A DNA stretch of 64,000 nt from Oscillospiraceae bacterium (GTDB lineage: Bacteria; Bacillota; Clostridia; Oscillospirales; Acutalibacteraceae): contig JAAYOC010000036.1 in NCBI GenBank assembly GCA_012520505.1, positions 50,937-114,936 of the forward strand, written 5' to 3'. The translations under genes were made by a program, and so were the position numbers. Positions 40,590 to 50,256 of this stretch are shown piece after piece. The notes below the pieces were generated by a model that worked only from the letters and a program-made list of their open reading frames with translations, was not told the DNA's origin and searched no databases. Positions within the stretch are counted from its first letter, which is position 1. Each line of letters starts with the position of its first letter.

Positions 40590-42416
40590 TTACATATTGA
40601 AGTGAGACCGTATATTCATAGCATCTCTGGCCGAAATTCCTTTTACATTCATAAGTGTATCCATATCTGCTCTTTTTATAGCTTCAAGAGTTTTAAACTC
40701 CTTCCAAAGTATTTCACTTTTCTTTGGACCAATTCCCGGAATATCGGTAAGTTCACTCTTTTTGGCATTTTTCAAACGTCTCTTGTGATGATATCCAATT
40801 GTATATCTGTGAACCTCTTCCTGAATACTTGAAACTAACGTAAACACTCTTCGTTTTGCATGAATTGAAATTTCATTACCATCAACAGTAATCGCCCTAG
40901 TTTTATGATTACCATCTTTAATCATACCAAATACCGGAATGTCTAAATTAAACTTTTTTAAAACTTCTTTAGCAACCCCTACTTGCGCCATTCCACCATC
41001 CATTAAAATAAGTTCCGGGGGTCTTGCAAAACCATTGAGTTTTCCCTCTTCCTTTTCTTTCACGTAATGATTGAATCTTCTGGTTAAAACTTCTCTCATA
41101 GCTCCTACATCATCACCAGGCGTAGTGTTTTTTACAATAAATCTTCTATATTCCGACTTACATGGAACACCATTTTTAAAAACAACCATTCCTCCTACCG
41201 TATCAGCACCGGCAGTGTGAGAAATATCGTAGGATTCTATAAACTGTGGTGGTGATTTTAAAGCTAAAAATTCACCTAATTCTATTACCGCAGAATCCGC
41301 CTTACTATAACGTTTTTTTGTTGCAAACGCATTATAAGCATTGTCTTTTGACATACTCACAAGTTCGAGATTTTGACCTCGTTTTGGAACGATAATTTGC
41401 ACTTTCTTTGAAAGTCGCTCTGTAAGCCATTGTTCAATTAGCTTATGATCATCACATTCACCATCAATTACTATAGTTCTAGGAATGTCATCATGCTCAG
41501 TGTAAAAACATTTTAAAATCTCTGCTCGAGTATTTTCTAACGTTTTATCAAGCTCTGTAAAGTAGTTTCCACTTACAGCAAGAATTCCGTCAAAAAAGCG
41601 AAGCACATTAAAGCAAATTTCGTCCTCATCACGAGCAAGAGAAAAAACATCTTTAGTCTCTGCACCTTTAGTGATTACCTTCTGCTTTTCGGTAAGTTTT
41701 TTAATTGCATTTACACGATCTCTTATCTCAGCAGCCTTCTCAAACTCATAATTTTTTGAGTATTTCTCCATAAGAGTTTCCTGTTCTTTTAAATATTCTT
41801 TTGTACTTCCTTTTAAAAATTTAATTGCCTCATTTACTGCAGCATCATAATCAACTTTTTTCATATTTCCTGTACACGGTGCTGCACACTGATTCATATG
41901 AAAATTAAGACAAGGTCTTTGCGATTTATACGGAAATGTTTTTCCACATTGTGGAAGTTTAAAAATTTTAAGTGCCGCATCAAGGGATTGCTTCACAACA
42001 AAATGCGACATATATGGGCCTAAATACGTTGATTCCTCATTTTCTCTTCTGTATACAGCTTTTAATTTTCTCCAGGGCTCATTTGTAATTTCAATAAAAC
42101 TGTAACCTTTATCATCCTTCAAGAGAATATTATACTTTGGTTTATATTGTTTAATTAAACTACATTCAAGAACTAAAGCCTCAAATTCAGAATCTGTGAG
42201 TATATACTCAAAATCATAAACATTTTCTACCATTCTAAAAACCTTAAGTGTTTGCATATTTTGAATTCCAAAATACTGCGATACTCTATTTTTTAAAGCA
42301 TTAGCTTTTCCAATATAAATAACTTCACCTTTTTTGTTTTTCATAATATATACACCCGGACTCAAAGGCAGATGCATTGCTTTTTCACGAAGATAGTCTA
42401 TCCTTGAATTTGACAT
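40590..42416 (-). CDS. uvrC: Excinuclease ABC subunit C (UvrC)
   Basis: The dual-incision nuclease of nucleotide excision repair. It is full length (608). It has the GIY-YIG domain (PGVYIMKNKKGEVIYIGKANALKNRV), a UVR motif (about 205-240, YSKNYEFEKAAEIRDRV), the RNase H-like domain with SYDISHTAGADTVGGMVVF and a C-terminal helix-hairpin-helix pair (LTDIPGIGPKKSEILWKEF). AAGGAGG precedes the ATG. Confidence 0.98.
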   Translation of the reverse strand: MSNSRIDYLREKAMHLPLSPGVYIMKNKKGEVIYIGKANALKNRVSQYFGIQNMQTLKVFRMVENVYDFEYILTDSEFEALVLECSLIKQYKPKYNILLKDDKGYSFIEITNEPWRKLKAVYRRENEESTYLGPYMSHFVVKQSLDAALKIFKLPQCGKTFPYKSQRPCLNFHMNQCAAPCTGNMKKVDYDAAVNEAIKFLKGSTKEYLKEQETLMEKYSKNYEFEKAAEIRDRVNAIKKLTEKQKVITKGAETKDVFSLARDEDEICFNVLRFFDGILAVSGNYFTELDKTLENTRAEILKCFYTEHDDIPRTIVIDGECDDHKLIEQWLTERLSKKVQIIVPKRGQNLELVSMSKDNAYNAFATKKRYSKADSAVIELGEFLALKSPPQFIESYDISHTAGADTVGGMVVFKNGVPCKSEYRRFIVKNTTPGDDVGAMREVLTRRFNHYVKEKEEGKLNGFARPPELILMDGGMAQVGVAKEVLKKFNLDIPVFGMIKDGNHKTRAITVDGNEISIHAKRRVFTLVSSIQEEVHRYTIGYHHKRRLKNAKKSELTDIPGIGPKKSEILWKEFKTLEAIKRADMDTLMNVKGISARDAMNIRSHFNM

Positions 42417-42453
42417 ATACTCACCTCCTTAAAAGATAAAAATAAAAACAAAA

Positions 42454-42481
42454 AGCACACTGCTAAAATTAGCAGTGTGCT
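42454..42481 (-). terminator. Terminator of the HPr gene
   Basis: AGCACACTGCTAA and TTAGCAGTGTGCT (13 bp perfect) with a two-base centre (AA), then TTTTTGTTTTTATTTT on the minus strand. Confidence 0.9.
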
Positions 42482-42495
42482 CATTAAATAATTAA

Positions 42496-42759
42496 TTATT
42501 CTGCAAAACCTGATTCAACAAGAGCAACGAGAGCTTCTACTGCCTCTTCTTCATCTGAACCGCCAGCCATAATACGAATTTCTGTACCGCCCATGATACC
42601 AAGTGATAACACGCCAAGAAGTGACTTAGCATTTACTCTACGTTCGTCCTTTTCAACCCAAATTGAAGATTTAAACTCGTTTGCCTTTTGGATAAAAAAT
42701 GTTGCCGGACGAGCATGTAAACCAACTTGATTTTGAACCTTAACATCTTTTACATACAT
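42496..42759 (-). CDS. HPr-family phosphocarrier protein
   Basis: An 87-residue PTS phosphocarrier. The active-site His is in VGLHARPATFFIQKANEF, and the regulatory Ser site is in NAKSLLGVLSLG, the position phosphorylated by HPr kinase in Bacillota. The C-terminus is acidic. It stands alone between its own promoter and terminator with no enzyme I nearby. It is more likely genuine HPr than Crh because the His is kept. Confidence 0.93.
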   Translation of the reverse strand: MYVKDVKVQNQVGLHARPATFFIQKANEFKSSIWVEKDERRVNAKSLLGVLSLGIMGGTEIRIMAGGSDEEEAVEALVALVESGFAE

Positions 42760-42826
42760 AACTAATTTCCTCTCAAAATTTAAATATCAACAATATTTAA
42801 AATATATATTTTCAAATTTCGAAAAC

Positions 42827-42855
42827 ATTATAATAACAAAACATTACATAGTCAA
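42827..42855 (-). promoter_or_regulatory. Promoter of the HPr gene
   Basis: TTGACT (42855-42850), 17 bases, TATAAT (42832-42827). The rest of 42760-43022 shows no gene. Confidence 0.7.
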
Positions 42856-43022
42856 CCAAAAAGGTAGACTTTTTACCATAAAACAAAATATTCAGCTTTA
42901 AAGTCAAACTTCGACATATATTTAACAAAATGTTTGGTAGGTTTTCACAGTTTTTTTTAGCCAAAAACACTTGCAAAATCAAATCGTTAGCCATTTTGAC
43001 CAATCTTTTTAAAGTGTATTAG

Positions 43023-43691
43023 TTAATCTTTTAAAAGGTCTGGACGCTTCAATTTTGTACGTTTTATAGCCTCTTTTTTCTGCCATTTTGCAATATTTTC
43101 ATGGTGTCCGGAAAGCAAAACTTCCGGCACTTTTCTACCGTGCCATTCCAGTGGTCTTGTATACTGTGGATATTCAAGTAATCCATCATAATGGCTCTCA
43201 TTTTGATAGGCCTCTTCATTTCTTAAAACACCGGGAATCATTCTACAAATTGCATCAATTAAAACGAGAGCAGGAAGTTCTCCGCCGGTTAAAACATAGT
43301 CACCTATTGAAATTTCTTCAGGCTCTAATTCCTCTATTACCCTTTCATCTATTCCTTCGTAATGTCCACAAAGAATTGCAATATTCTCAATTTTGGAAAG
43401 TTCTTTTATCTTATCCTGAGTTAAAGGTTTCCCTTGTGGAGTCATATAAATTAAATGCGGCTTCCCTTCAAGATGCATATAACTCATATAAACAGGTTCG
43501 GCTTGAATTATCATTCCGGTGCCGCCACCATACGGTGCATCATCAACTTGCCTATGTTTATTATCAGTAAAATCTCTTATGTTATGACAAGAAATTTCAA
43601 CTAATCCTGCCTCTCTTGCTCTACCAATAATGCTTGTATTTAGCACTTCCTCACACATTTTTGGAAAGAGTGTTAAAATATCAATTTTCAT
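43023..43691 (-). CDS. trmD: tRNA (guanine(37)-N1)-methyltransferase TrmD
   Basis: A SPOUT enzyme making m1G37. The N-terminal MKIDILTLFPKMCEEVLNTSIIGRA and DDAPYGGGTGM are clear, and the knot region is IGDYVLTGGELPALVLIDAICRMIPGV followed by LEYPQYTRP. The track starts 15 codons early; the family start is the ATG at 43691, which overlaps the rimM end by 11 bases. 222 residues, slightly short but complete. Confidence 0.97.
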   Translation of the reverse strand: MKIDILTLFPKMCEEVLNTSIIGRAREAGLVEISCHNIRDFTDNKHRQVDDAPYGGGTGMIIQAEPVYMSYMHLEGKPHLIYMTPQGKPLTQDKIKELSKIENIAILCGHYEGIDERVIEELEPEEISIGDYVLTGGELPALVLIDAICRMIPGVLRNEEAYQNESHYDGLLEYPQYTRPLEWHGRKVPEVLLSGHHENIAKWQKKEAIKRTKLKRPDLLKD

Positions 43692-44214
43692 GAATCCCTT
43701 CCGCCTCCTCAAAGATGCCCTTAATCGGACGAACAAGAGCTAAATCGCTGGCTACATCTATCTCTACTACTACACCCGGAATAGATGGCAAATAGTAGTC
43801 TTTGCCATCATTGGATTGTATATGCCATATATCACTAGCACCGTGATTGATAACATCTTTCACAATGCCATATTCTCTCTTAGTGTCAACATCCATAACC
43901 CTGCAACCTATAAGCTCCGCAATAAAATACCTGCCTTTTTCTATCTTTGCATCTTCACGTTTTATGTAGATAATTTTACTGCAAAAAGTATTAGCCATTT
44001 CAACATCATCTACTCCCGCAAGAGTGAGAAGCACTATATTTCCATGCGGGCGCACACCCAAAACTTTATATGGGTTTTTATCATCCTTTGAAAGATATAT
44101 ATTTTTAAAACTTTCAAAGAATTCAAATGAATCACACCAAGGTTGAACACGAAGTTCACCTTTAATTCCATGTGTGCCAACTATTTGTCCAAGTTCAAGA
44201 TATGAAAGAAGCAC
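43681..44214 (-). CDS. rimM: Ribosome maturation factor RimM
   Basis: Assists assembly of the 30S head and binds S19. It has 177 residues. The N-terminal barrel starts LELGQIVGTHGIKGELRVQPW and the PRC-barrel half contains IAELIGCRVMD and YYLPSIPGVVVEID. The true start is the GTG at 44214, six bases after AAGGAG; the track adds 13 codons. It overlaps trmD, as is usual for this pair. Confidence 0.95.
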   Translation of the reverse strand: MLLSYLELGQIVGTHGIKGELRVQPWCDSFEFFESFKNIYLSKDDKNPYKVLGVRPHGNIVLLTLAGVDDVEMANTFCSKIIYIKREDAKIEKGRYFIAELIGCRVMDVDTKREYGIVKDVINHGASDIWHIQSNDGKDYYLPSIPGVVVEIDVASDLALVRPIKGIFEEAEGIHEN

Positions 44215-44253
44215 AACATTCTCCTTAAAGTAAATTTTCCTTAAAATAAACAA

Positions 44254-44285
44254 GGCAAGCCAAAGATTGTTACCCCCAGCCTGCC
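44254..44285 (-). terminator. Possible attenuator between khpA and rimM
   Basis: GGCAGGC and GCTTGCC arms (one G-U pair) around a loop of about 18 bases, then TTGTTTATTTT on the minus strand. Weak; it may reduce rimM-trmD relative to the ribosomal genes upstream. Confidence 0.4.
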
Positions 44286-44293
44286 AGTTTCAC

Positions 44294-44527
44294 TTAATCA
44301 ATTTCCACAGCAATACGAGCATCCTGCTTGTTTGCAGCTGCACGCATAACAGTACGAATGGCCTTTGCAATACGACCCTGTTTTCCAATCACACGACCCA
44401 TATCATCTGGGGCAACGTGTAAATGGAACACAGTAACGCCATTTTCATTTGGTTCGTCTACATCTACAGTTACTGCAGATGGATCTTCAACAAGGCCCTG
44501 CGCAATTGAAATTAATAATTCACGCAT
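44294..44527 (-). CDS. khpA: KH-domain RNA-binding protein KhpA
   Basis: A 77-residue single KH domain with the GxxG loop in MGRVIGKQGRIAKAIRTVMRAAANKQ. KhpA works with KhpB in small-RNA binding and cell-elongation control in Gram-positives. GGAGG lies eight bases before the ATG at 44527, so the track's TTG start is rejected. Sits between rpsP and rimM as in other Bacillota. Confidence 0.95.
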   Translation of the reverse strand: MRELLISIAQGLVEDPSAVTVDVDEPNENGVTVFHLHVAPDDMGRVIGKQGRIAKAIRTVMRAAANKQDARIAVEID

Positions 44528-44542
44528 TTTTTGGACCTCCAA

Positions 44543-44788
44543 TTATTTTATTGTACCGGCTTTCTTCAGAAGAGCACGAACAGTATCTGTTGGCTGAGCG
44601 CCATTAGCAATCCACTGTTGCACTTTTTCTTCATCAACTTTGATAACTACCGGGTCTTTTGTTGGATCATAGTAGCCGATTTCTTCGATAAAACGACCAT
44701 CACGCGGGAAACGTGAATCTGCTACTACAATACGATAGAAAGGAGCTTTTTTTGCACCCATTCTACGAAGTCTGATTTTTACTGCCAT
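44543..44788 (-). CDS. rpsP: 30S ribosomal protein S16
   Basis: 81 residues with the S16 signature [26 protein letters not shown] and the segment [16 protein letters not shown] lies eight bases before the ATG at 44788; the track's five extra codons include the ribosome site itself. Part of the ylxM-ffh-rpsP-khpA-rimM-trmD unit. Confidence 0.98.
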   Translation of the reverse strand: MAVKIRLRRMGAKKAPFYRIVVADSRFPRDGRFIEEIGYYDPTKDPVVIKVDEEKVQQWIANGAQPTDTVRALLKKAGTIK

Positions 44789-44838
44789 TTTTAATTCCTC
44801 CAAAGAATAATATAAAAAGTAAATGTTAAAGATGAAAC

Positions 44839-46212
44839 TTAAAGCCCAAACTGGCTAAAATCAAGTCCGCCTAAATCGCCAGGATTCATATTCCTAGACA
44901 TACGCTTCATAGCTTTTCTTGACTTTTTACTATTCATTTGTTTAAACATCTTTTGCATTTGTCTGTACTGAGAAAGAAGCCTATTTACATCCTCAACCTT
45001 TTGCCCCGCACCCGCAGCAATTCTACGTTTACGTGACGGATTAATGATGTCCGGTTTTTCTCTTTCCTCAGGTGTCATAGACCGGATAAGTGCTTGAAGT
45101 CTATCAAACTGCTTCTCGTCTATATCTATATCTTTCGCCTTATTGCCAATGCCCGGCATCATTCCAAGCAAGTCTTGCATAGGTCCAAGTTTGCGAACCT
45201 GTACAAGATTGTCAAGAAGGTCGTTAAGATCAAACTTATTTTTACGAAGTTTTTTCTCAAGTTCAAGGGCTTTTTCTTCATCAAATTCTTTTTCGGCTTT
45301 TTCAATAAGTGAGAGCACATCTCCCATACCAAGAATTCTTGAAGCCATTCGTTCAGGATGAAAAACATCAAGTTCATCGAGTTTTTCACCTGTACCTACA
45401 AACTTAATTGGTTTACCCGTAATTGCTCTTGCTGAAAGAGCGGCGCCGCCTCGTGTATCACCATCAAGTTTGGTGAGAACCAAACCGTCAAGGCCAACTT
45501 GTTCGTTAAATGTTGAAGCGACATTTACTGCATCCTGACCCGTCATTGCGTCAACTACCAGTAATATTTCGTGTGGGCGAACTTCAGTCTTAATATTTTG
45601 AAGTTCTTCCATAAGTTCCTGGTCTATATGAAGACGACCTGCGGTATCTATAAAAACATAATCATGTCCTTGATCTTTTGCAAACTTAATTGCTTCTCTT
45701 GCTATTTCAACCGGATCTCCCTGTCCCATTTCAAAGACCGGAACTCCAACTTGTTCACCTACTACTTGTAGCTGCTTAATAGCAGCCGGTCTATAGACGT
45801 CGCAGGCTACGAGCAATGGTCTATGCCCTTCACCTTTTAAACGTCTGGCAATTTTTGCACAATGCGTTGTTTTACCGGAACCTTGAAGACCACACATCAT
45901 AACAATTGTCGGTGGGTGTTGAGCTATGGTAAGTCGTGTATGAGTACCACCCATAAGCTCTGTGAGTTCTTCATTTACTATCTTTATAACCATCTGAGCC
46001 GGTGTGAGACTTTTCATAACCTCAGCACCAATAGCTCTCTCTGTTACAGCAGCGGTGAAGTCTTTGGCTACCTTATAACTTACGTCAGCTTCCAGGAGGG
46101 CAAGACGAACTTCCCGCATTGCTTCCTTTACATCGGCTTCATTAAGGGAACCTTTGCTTTTCAGTCTAGAAAACGCGGCTTCTAGCCTGTCAGACAACCC
46201 TTCAAATGCCAC
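44839..46212 (-). CDS. ffh: Signal recognition particle protein Ffh
   Basis: The SRP54 GTPase that targets membrane and secreted proteins. It has 457 residues: an N domain, then the G domain with [41 protein letters not shown] and [26 protein letters not shown]. The Met-rich M domain (about 325-435) ends in [15 protein letters not shown]. The start is GTG, nine bases after GGAG. The SRP RNA gene is not seen in this window. Confidence 0.98.
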   Translation of the reverse strand: MAFEGLSDRLEAAFSRLKSKGSLNEADVKEAMREVRLALLEADVSYKVAKDFTAAVTERAIGAEVMKSLTPAQMVIKIVNEELTELMGGTHTRLTIAQHPPTIVMMCGLQGSGKTTHCAKIARRLKGEGHRPLLVACDVYRPAAIKQLQVVGEQVGVPVFEMGQGDPVEIAREAIKFAKDQGHDYVFIDTAGRLHIDQELMEELQNIKTEVRPHEILLVVDAMTGQDAVNVASTFNEQVGLDGLVLTKLDGDTRGGAALSARAITGKPIKFVGTGEKLDELDVFHPERMASRILGMGDVLSLIEKAEKEFDEEKALELEKKLRKNKFDLNDLLDNLVQVRKLGPMQDLLGMMPGIGNKAKDIDIDEKQFDRLQALIRSMTPEEREKPDIINPSRKRRIAAGAGQKVEDVNRLLSQYRQMQKMFKQMNSKKSRKAMKRMSRNMNPGDLGGLDFSQFGL

Positions 46213-46225
46213 AAGATTTCACTCC

Positions 46226-46594
46226 TTATTCCTTCCCTAGCGATTGTACAACAAGTTTGATTCTAACAACCGCCTCATTGATATCTCTCGAGAGACCTGT
46301 GCGCATATTGCTATCATTAATTATTTCTGCACATTCAAGTATTTCCCCAAGACCTTTGCGAACTTCTTCAAAGCGCTTCGCAAGCCCGAGTCGTGTTTCC
46401 ATTTCAAAAAGCTGAGCCTCAGCACGTTTTATAGCGTCACGTACACCCTGACGGGTAATGCCCTCATTGTCAGCAATTTCTGAGAGTGATAAGTCATGAT
46501 TGTAATAGTATTCAATGAACGATTGTTGCTTTTCAGTAAGCATATCGCCATAAAAATCAAGCAACACACTTATAACTTCAAAGTTTTTTTTCAC
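46226..46594 (-). CDS. ylxM: YlxM-type HTH protein, SRP-associated
   Basis: A 122-residue sigma-70 region-4-like helix-turn-helix protein (YGDMLTEKQQSFIEYYYNHDLSLSEIADNEGITRQGVRDAIKRAEAQL). YlxM stimulates SRP GTPase activity in streptococci and lies next to ffh in most Bacillota, as here (13 bases upstream of ffh). The start is GTG with GGGGG 10 bases upstream. First gene of the unit; a full consensus promoter precedes it. Confidence 0.93.
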   Translation of the reverse strand: MKKNFEVISVLLDFYGDMLTEKQQSFIEYYYNHDLSLSEIADNEGITRQGVRDAIKRAEAQLFEMETRLGLAKRFEEVRKGLGEILECAEIINDSNMRTGLSRDINEAVVRIKLVVQSLGKE

Positions 46595-46628
46595 GCCAAT
46601 TACGCCCCCTTAGGCCTCTCCCATTTTG

Positions 46629-46649
46629 TGTAAAGCTTTTTTCTTTACA
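46629..46649. promoter_or_regulatory. Inverted repeat at the ylxM transcript start
   Basis: TGTAAAG-N7-CTTTACA starting near the predicted +1. About 120 bases away the mutS2 terminator contains the same TGTAAAG/CTTTACA core. Confidence 0.45.
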
Positions 46650-46656
46650 TGCATGT

Positions 46657-46685
46657 ATTATACTTGCATTAAGAACTAATGTCAA
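46657..46685 (-). promoter_or_regulatory. Promoter of the ylxM-ffh-rpsP-khpA-rimM-trmD unit
   Basis: TTGACA (46685-46680), 17 bases, TATAAT (46662-46657): full consensus. Confidence 0.8.
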
Positions 46686-46741
46686 CCAAAATTTTACCGT
46701 AGGTATAAGCCTTTTGCGATGTAGTTTTTTACAAAAACACA

Positions 46742-46780
46742 AACATCTTGTGTAAAGTTTTTTTCTTTACACAAGATGTT
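46742..46780 (-). terminator. Terminator of mutS2
   Basis: AACATCTTGTGTAAAG and CTTTACACAAGATGTT (16 bp perfect) around a seven-base loop, followed by TGTGTTTTTG on the minus strand. Confidence 0.8.
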
Positions 46781-46864
46781 GGATATCAAGGTTTTTTATG
46801 TTATTTAAAAATATTTTTTAAATTAACTTTAAATTTTTTATAACTTATTCACATTGCTCTCTTT

Positions 46865-49249
46865 TTATTTCAAAGTAACTATCGTAACACCATCTTCGCC
46901 TTCACCAAAAACACCAAGGCGATATTCTTTTACGCTTGGATGTTTTGATAGGAATTGTTTTACAGATTTTCTAAGTACGCCTGTACCTTTACCATGAATT
47001 ACAGTAAACTTTTCTATCCCACTTCGAACTTGTAAATCTATAAATCTGTCAAGAGCTAAGATAGCTTCATCAGAAGCCATTCCTCTAAGGTCAACTTCAG
47101 TTTCAACTTTCATTGAAGCCCTTGATTCAACTTGCCTTACTTTTCTTGTTCCGCCTGTTATTTTTTTCTTTGGAGCTTTATCAAGAAGTCGAAGGTTAGA
47201 AAGATCAACACGGCTTTTTATAATACCACTTGTAACTTCAACCATTCCTTTTTTATCAGCAAGTGCTGTAACAGTTGCTGTCGTACCAAGGTCTGCAATA
47301 ACAACTGTGTCCCCTATTTCAAGTTCTCTTGGAAGTACATAATCTTCATCTTTTGTAAGATCAACAATAGGGTCTGTTATATCATTCAAAGATTCTTCGT
47401 GACGCCTAATTGTCATTTTAGCATTTGCACCAAGTTGAACTAAATTCTTTGACCTTTTTTGTTCTTTTTTTAACTCTTCTATCTCATCGAGAAAATCTTG
47501 TGCCTCACGTTTTGCCTTTTCGACAATTTTCACAGCTTCTAAACGAGCCTTTTCAATTTCCTCATTCTTTAAATTTTCTATACTTTCTTTAAGATTTTCT
47601 GCTTCCTTCTTTGTTACTTCTAAATCTTTAGAAAGTTCTTTTATACGTTTATTTTCTGTCTCCATTTCAGCGCGACTTTCTTCAAGACGCGATACAACAT
47701 CTTCAAATTTAGTATTCTCAGAAGACACCAAATCACGCGCACGCGCAACAACTTCAACAGGTACACCTAAACGTTCTGAAATAGCAAATGCATTTGACCT
47801 TCCGGGAACACCAATCAAAAGACGATATGTTGGCGACAAAGTATTTATGTCAAATTCACAACACCCATTTTCTACGCGGTCGGTCTGTAAAGCGTAAGCT
47901 TTAAGTTCCGCGTAGTGAGTTGTGGCGGCGGTTATTGCTCCCTGCTTGCGAAGGCGCTCAAGAATGCTTGTAGCTAGGGCTGCACCCTCAACAGGGTCAG
48001 TGCCCGCTCCAAGCTCATCTATGAGCACCAATGTGCCAGTCTTTGCCTTACTTATAATTTCTACAATATTTTTCATATGAGATGAAAAAGTCGAGAGCGA
48101 TTGCTCAATACTTTGTTCATCTCCAATATCGGCAAAGACGTTTTCAAAGATAGCCATCTTTGAATTGTCGGCACAAGGAAGCATAAGGCCACACGCCGCC
48201 ATAATTGATAAAAGACCTATTGTTTTAATAGAAACAGTCTTACCACCGGTGTTTGGTCCTGTGATTATAAGTGTATCAAAATCTTCTCCTAATCTAATAT
48301 CAGTCTTCACAACTTTTTTAGGGTCTATCAAAGGATGCCTTGCACCTTTGAGGTCTATTATTCCTTCATCATTTAAAAGCGGAACTGATGCTTTCATTGC
48401 ATAAGCTAAATTTGCCTTTGCAAAAATTAAATTAAGTTTTACAGCTGCCGCATATGAGGTTTTTGTTGTTTCGTATGTTGAACCCACCTCAGCTGAAAGT
48501 TCAGCGAGTATTCTTTCCATTTCTTCGCGTTCTTTTCCAAGAAGCTCTTTAATTTTATTGTTCGCTTCAACAACTGACATTGGTTCTATAAACACTGTTG
48601 CTCCGCTATCGGATACATCTTGAACAAGACCTGCAACTTCATTCTTATATTCACGTTTTACAGGTACAACAAACCTACCGTTTCGCATTGTTATGATGGC
48701 ATCTTGAAGAGCCGTTTGATAATGAGCTGAATGAATAATATGGTCCAGTTGCTCACGAATTTTACTTTCTTGTCGTCTTAATTCCTTTCTAATATCGTTT
48801 AGTTCCTTTGAAGCATGATCCCACATTTCTTCCTCAGATAAAATACATTGAAAGATTCTCTTTTCTATAATCTTTTGTGGAATAAGTGTTGCAAATATTT
48901 TTGAAAGTTTTGTACTAATCCCTTCACAATGCTTATGCCACTCATAAAGTACTCTAATTGCTCTAAAAGTAGACGCAACTCCCAAAAGGTCACGCATCGA
49001 AAGCGTACCTCCCGCATCTGCAACATGAAGTAAATTATCTACATTTTTAAGTCCACCAAAAGATGGTCCGCCATACTTTGCCAAAACTACGTATGCATCG
49101 TTTGTATAATCTAAAAGATGCTGCGCCCTGTCTAAAGTTTTTTCAGGCATGAGATTTAATGCAAGTTCTCTCGCATCCTCACATGAAGTCTGTTCAGCAA
49201 GACGTTCCACTATCTTGTCAAAGTCTAGTGCCTTCAAATTTTTATCCAT
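46865..49249 (-). CDS. mutS2: Endonuclease MutS2
   Basis: 794 residues. It has the MutS core with Walker A IITGPNTGGKTVSIKTIGLLS and Walker B VLIDELGAGTDPVEGAALA, followed by a coiled coil (about 510-640), a linker and the C-terminal Smr nuclease domain (VDLRGMASDEAILALDRFID and VIHGKGTGVLRKSV). MutS2 acts in recombination control and in ribosome-collision rescue rather than in mismatch repair. GGAG precedes the ATG. It ends at its own terminator. Confidence 0.97.
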   Translation of the reverse strand: MDKNLKALDFDKIVERLAEQTSCEDARELALNLMPEKTLDRAQHLLDYTNDAYVVLAKYGGPSFGGLKNVDNLLHVADAGGTLSMRDLLGVASTFRAIRVLYEWHKHCEGISTKLSKIFATLIPQKIIEKRIFQCILSEEEMWDHASKELNDIRKELRRQESKIREQLDHIIHSAHYQTALQDAIITMRNGRFVVPVKREYKNEVAGLVQDVSDSGATVFIEPMSVVEANNKIKELLGKEREEMERILAELSAEVGSTYETTKTSYAAAVKLNLIFAKANLAYAMKASVPLLNDEGIIDLKGARHPLIDPKKVVKTDIRLGEDFDTLIITGPNTGGKTVSIKTIGLLSIMAACGLMLPCADNSKMAIFENVFADIGDEQSIEQSLSTFSSHMKNIVEIISKAKTGTLVLIDELGAGTDPVEGAALATSILERLRKQGAITAATTHYAELKAYALQTDRVENGCCEFDINTLSPTYRLLIGVPGRSNAFAISERLGVPVEVVARARDLVSSENTKFEDVVSRLEESRAEMETENKRIKELSKDLEVTKKEAENLKESIENLKNEEIEKARLEAVKIVEKAKREAQDFLDEIEELKKEQKRSKNLVQLGANAKMTIRRHEESLNDITDPIVDLTKDEDYVLPRELEIGDTVVIADLGTTATVTALADKKGMVEVTSGIIKSRVDLSNLRLLDKAPKKKITGGTRKVRQVESRASMKVETEVDLRGMASDEAILALDRFIDLQVRSGIEKFTVIHGKGTGVLRKSVKQFLSKHPSVKEYRLGVFGEGEDGVTIVTLK

Positions 49250-49273
49250 TACTTCTCCCGTTATTTATCAGTT

Positions 49274-49369
49274 CATTAGTTTACTAATTTATTGTTTTGT
49301 CAGCTCATTAATTTACTAATTCATTATTTTGTAAGCTTATTAGTTTACTAATTCATCAACTGACTAACT
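49274..49369. repeat. 32-bp tandem repeat, three copies
   Basis: Units at 49274-49305, 49306-49337 and 49338-49369 share CATTAGTTTACTAATTCATT-like cores, with the first two ending GTCAGCT/GTAAGCT; more degenerate CTAATT copies continue to about 49410. Non-coding space between recO and mutS2. Confidence 0.8.
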
Positions 49370-49438
49370 TGCTAATTCGTTACCGACTGCTAATTTGCTA
49401 ATTCATTACACTATTGATTTATCAACCCGCCATATGTC

Positions 49439-50191
49439 TTATATACTAGGAATAGAAAGTGATTTTAAAAAATCAAGTGTTTTAAAATGTCGTCCTGTAT
49501 GCTCAAGTGCAAAAGCTTCTGCTACTGTTGCTAATTCTTTTTCTGCATCCGGCGTCAATTCAAAATCATATATTTTTTTAGCATCGCTATAAATTATATG
49601 ACGCATTGCTGTCAAAGTGCTGATTGAAATTGGATATTGAGACAAATCCGGATGTCCGCAACCGGCACAACAAAATGTGCCGGATTTTATGTTGAAATAA
49701 ACTGTTTCCGCTTCAAACTCACCACATTTTGAACAGGCAACAAGGTCAGGCATATAACCTGCAATTGATAATGCTCTAAGTTCCACAAGAGATTTTATAA
49801 ACGGAGCAGTTTTTTTCTTTTTTGAAAGTAAATATATTGAATTTAAAAGAAGTTTTAAAAGTTCCTCGCTATCTGCCGTTTCAGGAGCAAACTCACCAAC
49901 TAAATCTGCCAAATAAAAGGCTGTACTCAAATTATCAATATCTGAACGTAAACCAAAAAATACTTCCTTTTCAATTGCACTATTTACATTATATGCATCT
50001 TTTCCTTTGTAAAATACAAAATCTGAATATGCCAAAAGCTGTGTGCCGGCAAGATTTTTATTTTTTATACTTTTTGCTCCTGTTGCAAACGCACGAATAA
50101 CTCCGTACTTTGAAGTCAAAACAGTAATGAGGCGGTCTGACTCGCCAACATTTTGTTCTTTTATTACAAGGCCGTCTGTAATAATATGCAA
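49439..50191 (-). CDS. recO: DNA repair protein RecO
   Basis: A 250-residue RecFOR loader. The N-terminal OB fold begins MHIITDGLVIKEQNVGESDRLITVLTSKYG, the helical domain follows, and a four-Cys zinc site is seen in CSKCGEFEAETVYFN with FCCAGCGH. The start used is a TTG at 50191, eight bases after GGAGG, which gives the family N-terminus; the ATG in the track is eight codons upstream. Last gene of phoH-ybeY-era-recO. Confidence 0.93.
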   Translation of the reverse strand: MHIITDGLVIKEQNVGESDRLITVLTSKYGVIRAFATGAKSIKNKNLAGTQLLAYSDFVFYKGKDAYNVNSAIEKEVFFGLRSDIDNLSTAFYLADLVGEFAPETADSEELLKLLLNSIYLLSKKKKTAPFIKSLVELRALSIAGYMPDLVACSKCGEFEAETVYFNIKSGTFCCAGCGHPDLSQYPISISTLTAMRHIIYSDAKKIYDFELTPDAEKELATVAEAFALEHTGRHFKTLDFLKSLSIPSI

Positions 50192-50256
50192 GTCTCCCAC
50201 CTCCGTTGTTACCATATTTTATATTTTGTATGATAAATAAATTGTTTCCGAGCGAT

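Noticed and set aside
42812-43003. 63-residue ORF between trmD and HPr
   Set aside because: No ribosome site, overlaps the HPr promoter, and low-information composition.
49274-49410. Possible CRISPR array
   Set aside because: The 32-bp units follow each other with no spacers, and no cas genes are present.
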